Shown here: positions 53,050 to 61,709 of the stretch, piece by piece | Layout: each line of letters starts with the position of its first letter | Position numbering within the stretch: the first letter of the stretch is position 1 | Made by a program: the position numbers and the translations under genes | Assembly (NCBI RefSeq): GCF_002843315.1 | Contig: NZ_MVDD01000014.1 | Coordinates: 40,830-104,829, forward strand | From: Labilibaculum filiforme | Lineage (GTDB): Bacteria > Bacteroidota > Bacteroidia > Bacteroidales > Marinifilaceae | Length of the DNA stretch: 64,000 nt | Reading direction: 5' to 3' | The notes under the pieces: model-generated | What the model was told of the DNA's origin: nothing | Seen by the model: the letters and a program-made list of their open reading frames with translations, nothing else | Databases searched by the model: none

Positions 53050-55203
53050 TTATTTCTCAAAATCAGTGAAATTATCCAATTGAATGGTATCTCTTGCCAC
53101 AATTTGATTGTTAAACCAAGCTTCGGCATACAAAATATTGTTTTTCACATCAATAGCATCCCACTGAAAACGAGTATCTCCTCGTGGGCCTGCATTTTTT
53201 GTTCTCGACCCAAAATTTATTTCTTTTCCCAAATCGTTGTACATCATTACCGAATCGCAGTTACTGTACACCCAAACATCCTTCACTCCCGGTTTTTCCC
53301 ATCTATCGGTCCACGATTCCGAAACAATATAAACCATAGGACAATCGCTGGCTTTTCGATACATACTCTGGTACAAATAGTAAGCATCTTTTTTAGTTTT
53401 ATGATCGTGCAATAGTAATCCTTTCTGATTCATGTACGGAATCGGATTCATATCCCTACCTAGTCTTGGCGAAGCAAAATCGAAACCGACCCAAACAAAA
53501 TGCCCCGGAAATTTATCCTTATTCGACTCTCCCTTTGAAATTTTGTACTCGTGCAATAAACAACCATACTCCTGCGACCAAAATTCCGTTTTCCCCGAAG
53601 AATAGTAATCCTTACTCACATCAAATTGTTCTTCACTATGTGTGGTGTATTCCATATCTGCGCCGTATTCTCCAATTATTTGATTCGGATTGTACAAATC
53701 AATTTCGCCCATATACCAACCATTCCAATCTTGCGGAGCATAAATAGAAACAATATCTTGATTCGATTTGTATTTAAAATTACAACCTGTAGTTGGACGA
53801 CTCGGGTCTATTTCCTTGGCCAAATCGACAAGCTCCTGATACAGTTTATTCGATATTGCTTCGCTAGCTCCAGAACGATCCGACTCATTACCTACTCCCC
53901 AAACAATTACTGCAGGATTATTATAGTATTGCTCAATCATTTCCTGCATTTGTTGTTTGCAGTTTTCCAAAAAAGAAGGATCTTCAGAAACACTTCCCGT
54001 TAATGGTATTTCCAACCACAGCATTAAGCCCAACTCATCACAAGCTTTCGCAAATTCTCTGTCGCAAGGGTAGTGTGCATGCCGAACTGCATTAAAACCT
54101 GCATCCTTAAGGATTTGAGCATCTGCATAATGCTGTTCATTTGGCAAAGCATAACCTAAGCCTTCCATATCCTGATGTCGATTTACACCACGCAAAAGCA
54201 TTTGCTCTCCATTCAAGCTAAACCCTTCCTTATTTGCCAAGGTGTAATACCTAAATCCAAAAGTACTCTCGAACTCGTCCACCTCCTTTCCATCGTAACT
54301 TATGGTAGAAACCACTTTATAGATATTTGGATGATCGACACTCCAAAATTGCACCTCTCCTAAGGCTGCTTCCGATTGTTTAAAACTCACCTCAGTTCCA
54401 GCCTCTAACGTTTTACTCATTTTTTTTGTCGCAACCAAAATCCCTTCCGGGGAGAAAATTTCAGAACTCAATTTTACTTTTTTAATTTCCTTCGAGTAAT
54501 TTTTCACTATTGTCTTTATCGACAAAACACTTGGAGCTTGTCCACCACATACCGGCGTATTAAATACTTTCTCAATTTTAATAGGATCGGTACTCGTAAT
54601 CCAAACATCGCGATAAATACCTCCATAAATCGCATAATCAAAACTGAACGGAAAAGAGCCTTTTTCATCAGCCATCCAAGGTGCAATACCCGGATTATTA
54701 GAATTATCGGCTCTTACCGCTAACACATTCTCTTTCCCAAACTTTATAAAATCAGTGATATCAAAAGAAAAAGCAGTATATCCCCCCTGATGCACTCCCA
54801 CCTTTTTTCCGTTCACCCACACTTGAGCTTCTAAAGAAACCGCTTCGAATTCTACAAATATTCGTTTTCCAAGCTGCTTTTTATCCACACTAAACTTGGT
54901 ACGATACCACGCAGGACCTTTGTACATGGTACGAACATCGTTTTCAAAATCGAAACGACCATCGAAAACATCCCTATTAACACCATCGCTACCTCCGTTA
55001 AAATCGTGAGGAATAGTTACACGAAGCCATTCGCTATCGTTAAAGAAAGCTTTGTGAGCATTCTTTACATCTTCTTTTTTAAATTTCCAATCGTTCTTAT
55101 TAATGGAATGTTTACTTCTATTTTCAGCAAGAGCTTCAATGCTCGAAAAAAAGTAAATACCCACAAACAGAAGAAGGAAACAGTGCATTTTTTGCTTTAA
55201 CAT
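53050..55203 (-). CDS. Glycoside hydrolase family 2 (beta-galactosidase-like), exported
   Basis: 717 residues. Signal peptide (MHCFLLLFVGIYFFSSIEALA region). Sugar-binding jelly roll (RVTIPHDFNGG, YRTKFSVDKKQLGKRIFVEF), Ig-like domain, then a TIM barrel with LLRGVNRHQDMEGLG, acid/base Glu440 in WGVGNESDRSG and nucleophile Glu512 in IIGEYGADMEYT. Shorter than LacZ, lacking a long C-terminal domain. Known family activities: beta-galactosidase, -glucuronidase, -mannosidase; the exact sugar is not readable. Divergent from a membrane-anchored regulator gene with a perfect palindrome between them, suggesting local control. Confidence 0.92.
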   Translation of the reverse strand: MLKQKMHCFLLLFVGIYFFSSIEALAENRSKHSINKNDWKFKKEDVKNAHKAFFNDSEWLRVTIPHDFNGGSDGVNRDVFDGRFDFENDVRTMYKGPAWYRTKFSVDKKQLGKRIFVEFEAVSLEAQVWVNGKKVGVHQGGYTAFSFDITDFIKFGKENVLAVRADNSNNPGIAPWMADEKGSFPFSFDYAIYGGIYRDVWITSTDPIKIEKVFNTPVCGGQAPSVLSIKTIVKNYSKEIKKVKLSSEIFSPEGILVATKKMSKTLEAGTEVSFKQSEAALGEVQFWSVDHPNIYKVVSTISYDGKEVDEFESTFGFRYYTLANKEGFSLNGEQMLLRGVNRHQDMEGLGYALPNEQHYADAQILKDAGFNAVRHAHYPCDREFAKACDELGLMLWLEIPLTGSVSEDPSFLENCKQQMQEMIEQYYNNPAVIVWGVGNESDRSGASEAISNKLYQELVDLAKEIDPSRPTTGCNFKYKSNQDIVSIYAPQDWNGWYMGEIDLYNPNQIIGEYGADMEYTTHSEEQFDVSKDYYSSGKTEFWSQEYGCLLHEYKISKGESNKDKFPGHFVWVGFDFASPRLGRDMNPIPYMNQKGLLLHDHKTKKDAYYLYQSMYRKASDCPMVYIVSESWTDRWEKPGVKDVWVYSNCDSVMMYNDLGKEINFGSRTKNAGPRGDTRFQWDAIDVKNNILYAEAWFNNQIVARDTIQLDNFTDFEK

Positions 55204-55282
55204 GATATGATATTTTTAGTTTTGTTATATCTTTCGATTCGAAACAATAATACCAATGATTTTTTGTTTTGGAAAGTTAAAA

Positions 55283-55300
55283 ACGGTAACTAGTTACCGT
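55283..55300. promoter_or_regulatory. Perfect 18-bp palindromic operator candidate
   Basis: ACGGTAACTAGTTACCGT is identical to its reverse complement. It lies in the 137-bp gap between the divergent GH2 gene and the regulator gene, 41 bp before the regulator ATG. Likely a dimeric repressor or activator site. Confidence 0.62.
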
Positions 55301-55340
55301 AACTCCTTCTATCAAATCTCTATATATCAGAATAATATCA

Positions 55341-56534
55341 ATGAAAACATCAGAATCAGAAAAGAAAGAAATAATTGACCGAATTGTGAAGGGAGAGGTG
55401 TTCTCCAAATCGGAAATGCTTCGGAAACTATTACTCTACCTATTCGATTCTCATAAACAAAACCTCCATGTAAAAGCCATTAATATTGCTATTGATCTGT
55501 TTCAAAGGGAAGGCGATTTGAAAGAAAACGATGAAACAATTGCACGGGTATATATTCATAAACTAAGAACAAAACTTACCAATTACTATCAGAAGGAAGG
55601 CCAAAACGAAAAAATAATTGTTGAAATCCCTAAAGGAAAATATGACCTTTATTTTCGGATTCCCCAAACAAAAATAAACACTAAAACAAACATCAGACCC
55701 TTTAAAATAGTACTGCTTATCCTAGTCCCTATTCTTCTATTCAATATTCTAATATGCTGGCATTTTGGAGTTTTTAATACACAAAAAACAGTCAGTTCTA
55801 TTTGGAAAGAGTACATTACTGAAAAAACGGATGTGAATTTGATGCTTGCCAATCCGTTTTTTTATACCGTTCGAAATTTAAAAAATGATTCCACTTTTGT
55901 CGTGCGTAACTTCCATATCAATTCAGCAGGAGAACTAGCAAACATGCCCGGTTTATTCCCTAAAAACGAATACGATATTAAAGAAAGTGACATTTCATAT
56001 TATGCCAACAATAACATCAACTCCTTACCGTCTCTATTTAAAGCCTTGGCTGAAAGTGATAATAAAGTTCAGTTAAAATCTGGTGCAAATATCAATCTAG
56101 AAAATATATTAAATAACAACACTATTGCTCTTACCTCCTTAAAATCTATTGGGATATTTCACGAATTTTTAGACCAAACTTCGATCAGAATACCTCAAAA
56201 AAATGGACTTAGTTTGTTGCTAATTAATAAATCGGATACAATTAAATACACTGCATTAAAATCTTATACTGATTTTTATACCGATTATGCCTTTTTCATT
56301 AAGCTTTCCACTCCAAAAGGAAAAATCTTATCGATTATTTCAGATTCTCATTCGATAGGAAATAAAGGATTAATGGAACTTGTAACCAATAAAAATGCCG
56401 ACAAAATAATTTTGCAACAATACCCTGAGTACAAAGGAAATTTTCCAAAACATTTCGAATTGCTGGTAAAAGTTTCGGGATATCACGAACAAAATTTAAA
56501 CACAGAAATCATTCATTTTCAGAATCTTAATTAA
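55341..56534 (+). CDS. Membrane-anchored regulator with N-terminal winged-helix-like domain
   Basis: 397 residues. Residues ~1-110 (SKSEMLRKLLLYLFDSHKQN, AINIAIDLFQREGDLKEND, ETIARVYIHKLRTKLTNYY, EIPKGKYDLYF) match the DNA-binding module found at the N-terminus of many Acidobacteria-type membrane regulators (one family I recall; no accession claimed). TM at ~118-138 (IVLLILVPILLFNILICW) and a ~255-residue extracytoplasmic domain with no recognised family. A one-component sensor is likely: ligand outside, DNA-binding inside. Its target is plausibly the divergent GH2 gene through the palindrome at 55283-55300 (inference). Confidence 0.75.
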   Translation: MKTSESEKKEIIDRIVKGEVFSKSEMLRKLLLYLFDSHKQNLHVKAINIAIDLFQREGDLKENDETIARVYIHKLRTKLTNYYQKEGQNEKIIVEIPKGKYDLYFRIPQTKINTKTNIRPFKIVLLILVPILLFNILICWHFGVFNTQKTVSSIWKEYITEKTDVNLMLANPFFYTVRNLKNDSTFVVRNFHINSAGELANMPGLFPKNEYDIKESDISYYANNNINSLPSLFKALAESDNKVQLKSGANINLENILNNNTIALTSLKSIGIFHEFLDQTSIRIPQKNGLSLLLINKSDTIKYTALKSYTDFYTDYAFFIKLSTPKGKILSIISDSHSIGNKGLMELVTNKNADKIILQQYPEYKGNFPKHFELLVKVSGYHEQNLNTEIIHFQNLN

Positions 56535-56733
56535 ACTTTATTTTTCCCAAGTAATAATAATGTTTATTCTATTTCCAGTATCTGTTATTAAGTTCTAACC
56601 ACCAAATTCAAACAATAAACAAACGGCATACTAAAAAAGATAAACACTTTTCGCATCCCGACAATATTCTGAATCTTCTTTCATAATATAAGTTTTTTGT
56701 TAACTTTACCTCCCTAACCAAAAACTCATATTA

Positions 56734-57624
56734 ATGTCCGAAATAAACAATACGCCTGCAATCAAAAGAGGCTGGCTTCGAGCACTTTTAATTCTACTTC
56801 CCTTCATAATAATTACAGGTATTTTTCAAATTATAGGCACTATTGTCTTGGCTCTGGCATCAGATATTAATATGATGGAAATGCTCCAAAACCCATCTGA
56901 TACTTCTACTTCCACATTCTTAGTCATTCAATTTTTCGGAACTATCGGAACTCTCTTATTAGTATGGATATTTACCCGATTTATCGACCAAAAGCAAATA
57001 ATTGATCTCGGATTTGCACTTCAAAAACGAGCAAAAGATATCCTTTACGGATTACTTACTGGCTTTATTATGATGGGCGCTGGTAGTTTGATTCTGTATT
57101 ATACGGGACATCTTTATTTCGAATCCATCACTTTTAGCTTAATCGGATTAACTCAATCACTTCTTCTGTTTATTCTTGTCGCCATAAACGAGGAAGTTTT
57201 TGTAAGAGGATATCTCTTGCGTAATTTTATGGATTCTATGAACAAATACATTGCTTTAATAGTTTCATCATTACTATTTATGGCACTTCATCTTCTGAAT
57301 CCAAACCTTTCTTTGGTCGGCACAATCAATATTTTCCTTGCCGGATTACTCTTAGGAATTAGCTATATATTCACTAAGAATTTATGGTTTCCTTTGGCGC
57401 TTCACTTTAGTTGGAATTTTTTTCAAGGTCCAATCTTCGGATTCGAAGTGAGTGGTACTAGTTCCACTCCTCTTATCACACACAGTATTCAAGGAAGTGA
57501 GCTAATTACAGGCGGACAATTTGGTTTAGAAGGATCAATTATTGCAACAGTACTGTGTTCACTGGGAATTTTATTATTTTGGAGGATATACAAGAAGCAG
57601 GACATTGTAATAGCCACAAACTAG
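56734..57624 (+). CDS. CPBP (Abi) family intramembrane metalloprotease
   Basis: 296 residues with about eight membrane helices. The CPBP catalytic motifs are present: AINEEVFVRGYLL (EExxxR, Glu153-Glu154), FMALHLLNP and LALHFSWNFFQG (His ligands). Known relatives include Rce1 CAAX proteases and bacteriocin-resistance proteins; bacterial substrates are mostly unknown. It is followed 6 bp later by a class D beta-lactamase gene, so the two are co-transcribed. Confidence 0.9.
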   Translation: MSEINNTPAIKRGWLRALLILLPFIIITGIFQIIGTIVLALASDINMMEMLQNPSDTSTSTFLVIQFFGTIGTLLLVWIFTRFIDQKQIIDLGFALQKRAKDILYGLLTGFIMMGAGSLILYYTGHLYFESITFSLIGLTQSLLLFILVAINEEVFVRGYLLRNFMDSMNKYIALIVSSLLFMALHLLNPNLSLVGTINIFLAGLLLGISYIFTKNLWFPLALHFSWNFFQGPIFGFEVSGTSSTPLITHSIQGSELITGGQFGLEGSIIATVLCSLGILLFWRIYKKQDIVIATN

Positions 57625-57630
57625 TTTATC

Positions 57631-58431
57631 ATGAAAATCTTGCTTTCATTTTCATTACTAGTAACCCTTTTTGCTTGTTCAGAGCAAACCAATTCAATTC
57701 TGAATAAGTATACATCTTCCGATTTAGAACAAATTTTCGAATCACAACAAATAAACGCTTGTTTTACCATTTACGATTTAAAAAATGATGCAAAACTCAG
57801 CTACAATCCGGAAAGATTAGATTCTGCATACCTACCTGCTTCTACATTCAAAATAATTAATTCGATGATTGCTTTGGAAACCAAAGTAATTAAAGATGAA
57901 AATGAAATTATTAAATGGGATAGCATCGATCGTAGCTACGCCAACTGGAATAAGGATCAAAATCTGAAAAGTGCGTTAAAATATTCTGCTGTTTGGGTTT
58001 ATCAGGAACTGGCACGAAAAATTGGCGAAGAAAAAATGAACTATTGGGTGAAAGCATGCAATTATGGAAACAGAAATATAAATGGAGGCATTGATATTTT
58101 CTGGTTAAACGGAGACATTCGAATAAGTGCCAATCAACAAATCGACTTTTTAAAGAAATTATATCTCAACCAGCTTCCTTTTTCACAAAAAAATCAAGAA
58201 ATTGTAAAAGAAATAATGATTGTTGACCAAACTGCAACTTATACGATAAGAGCAAAAACAGGATGGGCCATGCGAATTAACAATCAAATTGGTTGGTATG
58301 TTGGGTATATCGAAAGAGATAAAAATGTATATTTTTTCACCATTAACATGGATATTAAAAATTACGATGATGCCGAGAAAAGGAAGTTAATCGTATCCAA
58401 AATACTCGATCATCTTCAGTTAACTAAATAA
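57631..58431 (+). CDS. Class D (OXA-type) beta-lactamase, lipoprotein
   Basis: 266 residues. Lipobox LLVTLFAC with Cys16, so a membrane-bound lipoprotein. All class D motifs are visible: Ser71-Thr-Phe-Lys74 (PASTFKII; Lys would be carboxylated), Ser119-Ala-Val121 (KYSAVWVYQE), YGN (CNYGNRNINGG) and Lys209-Thr-Gly211 (AKTGWAMR), with an omega-loop Trp (IDIFWLNGDIRIS). Known activity: hydrolysis of beta-lactams via the acylated Ser. Possibly an intrinsic chromosomal enzyme rather than acquired: composition matches its neighbours and there are no mobile-element marks. BlaR-type sensor domains are less likely because no TM sensor is present. Confidence 0.92.
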   Translation: MKILLSFSLLVTLFACSEQTNSILNKYTSSDLEQIFESQQINACFTIYDLKNDAKLSYNPERLDSAYLPASTFKIINSMIALETKVIKDENEIIKWDSIDRSYANWNKDQNLKSALKYSAVWVYQELARKIGEEKMNYWVKACNYGNRNINGGIDIFWLNGDIRISANQQIDFLKKLYLNQLPFSQKNQEIVKEIMIVDQTATYTIRAKTGWAMRINNQIGWYVGYIERDKNVYFFTINMDIKNYDDAEKRKLIVSKILDHLQLTK

Positions 58432-58456
58432 GAAAAATCTAAGAATAGTAAAGACC

Positions 58457-58930
58457 ATGAAAAATATAGTATTATTTTTATTTCTAAGTGTTTCTGCATC
58501 TGTATTCGCATCTTCAGGACAAGATACGAACACTTACGAACAAGATTTGAAATACCTTTTTCAAATTAACGGATCGCAGGCTAGCTATCAGGAATCTATT
58601 AAAGCAATGATTATTCAGTTAAGAAATCTAGATTCAGATATTCCCAATGAATACTGGGACAAGGCAGAGGTAGAATTCGTAAATACTTCGGTGAATGATT
58701 TAATTAAAATGTTACTACCAATCTATCGACAAAATCTTTCTCATGATGATATATTGGCAATGATTAAATTCTACGAATCGGTTGCTGGAAAAAGAATCGC
58801 TCAAAAATTACCAAAAATCACTACCGAAACCATGCAAGCCGGAATGTCGTGGGGACAAACAATTGGAGCAAAAATTAGAGCCGATATTGAAAGTAAAGGA
58901 TTTAAAATTAGATTGCCATTTACCCCTTAA
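58457..58930 (+). CDS. DUF2059-domain exported protein
   Basis: 157 residues. Signal peptide (MKNIVLFLFLSVSASVFASS), then an all-helical domain with LLPIYRQNLSHDDILAMIKFYES and VAGKRIAQKLPKITTETMQA, the DUF2059 core. Function unknown; periplasmic. It lies 25 bp downstream of the beta-lactamase gene and could be the third gene of the CPBP-OXA unit. Confidence 0.85.
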   Translation: MKNIVLFLFLSVSASVFASSGQDTNTYEQDLKYLFQINGSQASYQESIKAMIIQLRNLDSDIPNEYWDKAEVEFVNTSVNDLIKMLLPIYRQNLSHDDILAMIKFYESVAGKRIAQKLPKITTETMQAGMSWGQTIGAKIRADIESKGFKIRLPFTP

Positions 58931-59032
58931 CTTCAAAATAGAAATTGATTCAGCAACGAACAAACCTGAATTAAATCATATCTTAATAGTCTAATTATTA
59001 GTGTTTTTTGGAGTTGCTAAAACTAATTAGAT

Positions 59033-59406
59033 ATGCAACCCGACATTATCAATCTTTAGGTAGATTATGGCTACAAAGGAATTATTATTTCTAGTGCCGG
59101 ACCTGGCCATGTTAACAAACCCGTTTACCCTGCTTTAAAAAGAGCCATTGTAAGGAGAGTTAATGTATTTATGACTGTGCAAACTCTTTGGGGTTACACG
59201 CACATGTTTGTTTATGATACAGGTAGAGATTTACTTGCTATGGGAATATGTTTCCTGAAGCTGCCTATATAAAATTAGGACGAACTTTAGGTCAAACTTC
59301 CAATCGACAAAAAATAATTGACTTGATGCCAACACCAATAAACGACGAAATAACAAAACGAGAACCCTACAACGGATATCTCGTTTATCAGGGAGGAGTT
59401 CCATAA
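59033..59406 (+). pseudogene. Broken asparaginase/GatD-like gene fragment
   Basis: The first frame gives MQPDIINL, a TAG stop, then VDYGYKGIIISSAGPGHVNK and HMFVYDTGRDLLAMGI; after about 59247 the homology shifts frame (FPEAAYIKLGRTLGQTSNRQ, then MPTPINDEITKREPYNGYL) and ends at TAA. The text matches the C-terminal half of L-asparaginase/GatD-type amidohydrolases (GxGH-type loop, terminal small domain). The N-terminal half with the catalytic Thr is absent. At least one stop and one deletion/frameshift show it is dead. Confidence 0.82.
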
Positions 59407-59555
59407 ATTGAGCAATTTGTTAAAAATTTCAGAAAATAAATTAAACCCCGGTCTTTTTCAGGGTTTCTTTCTACTGATTAAAAAAGATTAATATTTTTTT
59501 CATATTAGAGGGAAACATTATTGTTATCTTTAGGTACTATTAGAAAAATACCTTT

Positions 59556-60215
59556 ATGAGTAGTTTAGAAACAATATTTGACCTCGATCAATTTACCAGT
59601 ATATTAAACAATCAACTAAATATTGGATTACCGGGTTTCGATGCTCAAAATATAATGTCCCCATCCATTCGCGATCATGCACTTAAAACCAGCGATCCAA
59701 GTTTAGCAAGGGATAGTAGTGTTTTACTTTTATTCTATCCCAATAATGGCCAATTATACATTCCATTCATGAAAAGAACAACTGGAAACACAAATCATAG
59801 CGGACAAATTAGTCTACCTGGAGGAAAGTATGAGGAAAGTGATGAAAACCGAACAATAACCGCAATTCGCGAAACCAATGAGGAATTAGGCGTAGATTGC
59901 GATCAAATAAAAATACTCGGCTTTTTAACTGAACTATATATTCCAGTTAGCAATTTCATGGTATTACCTGTATTAGGATATTGTGAAAAAAGACCAGATT
60001 TCAAATTGAGCGAATTTGAAGTAGAGGAAATTATTGAAATGCCCATATCCCAACTATTAGCCAAAGAAAATATTGCAAATTTCTCCTTTACCAAAAATGG
60101 TTTTGAAATTCATGCGCCCTATTTTCAAGCAAAAGAGCATAAAATTTGGGGAGCCACTGCAATGATATTATCCGAACTAAGAGAAATTATTCGTCGTGCA
60201 GGTCTAATTCAATAA
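59556..60215 (+). CDS. Nudix hydrolase, CoA-pyrophosphatase-like
   Basis: 219 residues. The UPF0035-type signature NHSGQISLPGGKYEESDE is followed by a Nudix helix TAIRETNEELGVD. The gene product resembles NudL/Nudt7-type enzymes that cleave coenzyme A to 3',5'-ADP and 4'-phosphopantetheine, but other dinucleotides cannot be excluded. Cytoplasmic. Its last 12 bp overlap the 3' end of the opposite-strand mltF-like gene, and there is no terminator between the two. Confidence 0.88.
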   Translation: MSSLETIFDLDQFTSILNNQLNIGLPGFDAQNIMSPSIRDHALKTSDPSLARDSSVLLLFYPNNGQLYIPFMKRTTGNTNHSGQISLPGGKYEESDENRTITAIRETNEELGVDCDQIKILGFLTELYIPVSNFMVLPVLGYCEKRPDFKLSEFEVEEIIEMPISQLLAKENIANFSFTKNGFEIHAPYFQAKEHKIWGATAMILSELREIIRRAGLIQ

Positions 60216-61619
60216 TACAATGTTTTGATAATTATTATAACGCTCTAAAATTTTAATTACATACTGATATGGCTCTGAACCACGACAATAACCATATTTC
60301 ACGACAGGATCATTAAAAAACTCTGGCTTCGACTTATTCAATAAATAGTAATCAACACTTCCTTTCCATTGATCTGGATTTTTACCATTTTTCTCGGCCA
60401 AACGTCTTGCATCTAACACATGACCTAAACCCACATTGTACGAAGCCAACAAGAATTTAAGTTCATCTGTTTTATCCAATAAGGTTTCGTCCAGTTTCCC
60501 TTTTAAATATTTTAAGTGTCTAACTCCAGCATCTACATTCTCAATAGGCGAAGAAAGTGAATCCACATCGTATCGATAAGCAGTTTCTGGCATTAGTTGC
60601 ATTAAACCAAATGCTCCCACCCAAGATTGCGCTTTCGGATTGAAATTAGATTCCTGTGATATTAATGCCGCCAACAATCTCCAATCCCAATTAATTTTTT
60701 TTGCCTTTTCTTTAAGAAGATCATCATAATCCGAAATCTTACCGCTTTTTACCGTAAAATATTCACTCTGAATCATTTGTTCAATCCTACTACTTTTAAA
60801 GTATCTACGATAAATCCTTCTATACTCTTTGGTTTTTTGAAACTCCATTAACCACATATTAACATCGTGAGTTAAATGGTTCGCTCCTTTACGTAAAGCC
60901 CAAGCCAAATTTTGTGGAAAACTAACACTTGTTTTAAACTCAATACCAGGATAGTAGGTAGAATTTACCATTGCAACATTTTCATCTGCAATAGTATAAT
61001 CTATCTCACCACTTGCTACCATGGAAATAAGCTCCTCAACTTCCAACATTTCAACTGCAACTATATCAATAGGCATATCTAATTCTTCAGAAAGCAATTG
61101 CAACCGCTCCTCAAAAGAGGATCCCTTTTGTACATGAACCCTTTTCCCTGACAAATCAGATTGGCTCCTTATAAACCCAGTAGAATCAGTCGTAGGTTTT
61201 CGCTGAATTAGCACCTGAGACGATTGACTATGAGGAATCGTAAAATTGAATTTCTCCATACGATCAGTTGTAACCGCTAAATTCATTCCCAACAAATCAA
61301 CATCACCTTGCTCCAAAGAACTAAAAGCCGATACCAAATCATTATTAACCGTCAATTCTAATCTCACACCTAAGTGATTCGCCAAAGCTTCTAGCATTTC
61401 ATACTGAAATCCCATTGTGTGGCCTTTATAAACGAAATAATTCGTAGAATTATAATCAGTTACCACACGTAATTTTCCGCGAAGCTTAACATGTCTTAGC
61501 TCCACCACTGGTTTTTCTTCAATTTGTAATCCAACAACCTTTCGGTTTTGATTACAGGTCTGAAGAAAAACCATGAATATCACAGGGATAAGTAATTTTA
61601 AATATTTTATTCCAGACAT
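60204..61619 (-). CDS. MltF-like membrane-bound lytic transglycosylase
   Basis: 471 residues. Lipoprotein signal (PVIFMVFLQTC, Cys near residue 22). Residues ~45-270: periplasmic solute-binding (SBP_bac_3) domain (LRVVTDYNSTNYFVYKGHTM; GDVDLLGMNLAVT). Residues ~300-460: SLT domain with catalytic Glu323 in ALISQESNFNPKAQS, AFGLMQLMPETA, and ASYNVGLGHVLDARRL. Known role of MltF: cleaving glycan strands to 1,6-anhydro-muropeptides, with the N-terminal module as an allosteric muropeptide sensor. It is the convergent partner of the Nudix gene. Confidence 0.92.
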   Translation of the reverse strand: MSGIKYLKLLIPVIFMVFLQTCNQNRKVVGLQIEEKPVVELRHVKLRGKLRVVTDYNSTNYFVYKGHTMGFQYEMLEALANHLGVRLELTVNNDLVSAFSSLEQGDVDLLGMNLAVTTDRMEKFNFTIPHSQSSQVLIQRKPTTDSTGFIRSQSDLSGKRVHVQKGSSFEERLQLLSEELDMPIDIVAVEMLEVEELISMVASGEIDYTIADENVAMVNSTYYPGIEFKTSVSFPQNLAWALRKGANHLTHDVNMWLMEFQKTKEYRRIYRRYFKSSRIEQMIQSEYFTVKSGKISDYDDLLKEKAKKINWDWRLLAALISQESNFNPKAQSWVGAFGLMQLMPETAYRYDVDSLSSPIENVDAGVRHLKYLKGKLDETLLDKTDELKFLLASYNVGLGHVLDARRLAEKNGKNPDQWKGSVDYYLLNKSKPEFFNDPVVKYGYCRGSEPYQYVIKILERYNNYQNIVLLN

Positions 61620-61709
61620 AACTTTTCCTTTCCTAATTTGAAATTAGAAAAAATCAGATTTCCAACCTAGAAATATTTGATTCCAGTTTCTTGGCTTATT
61701 ATTAAATCT

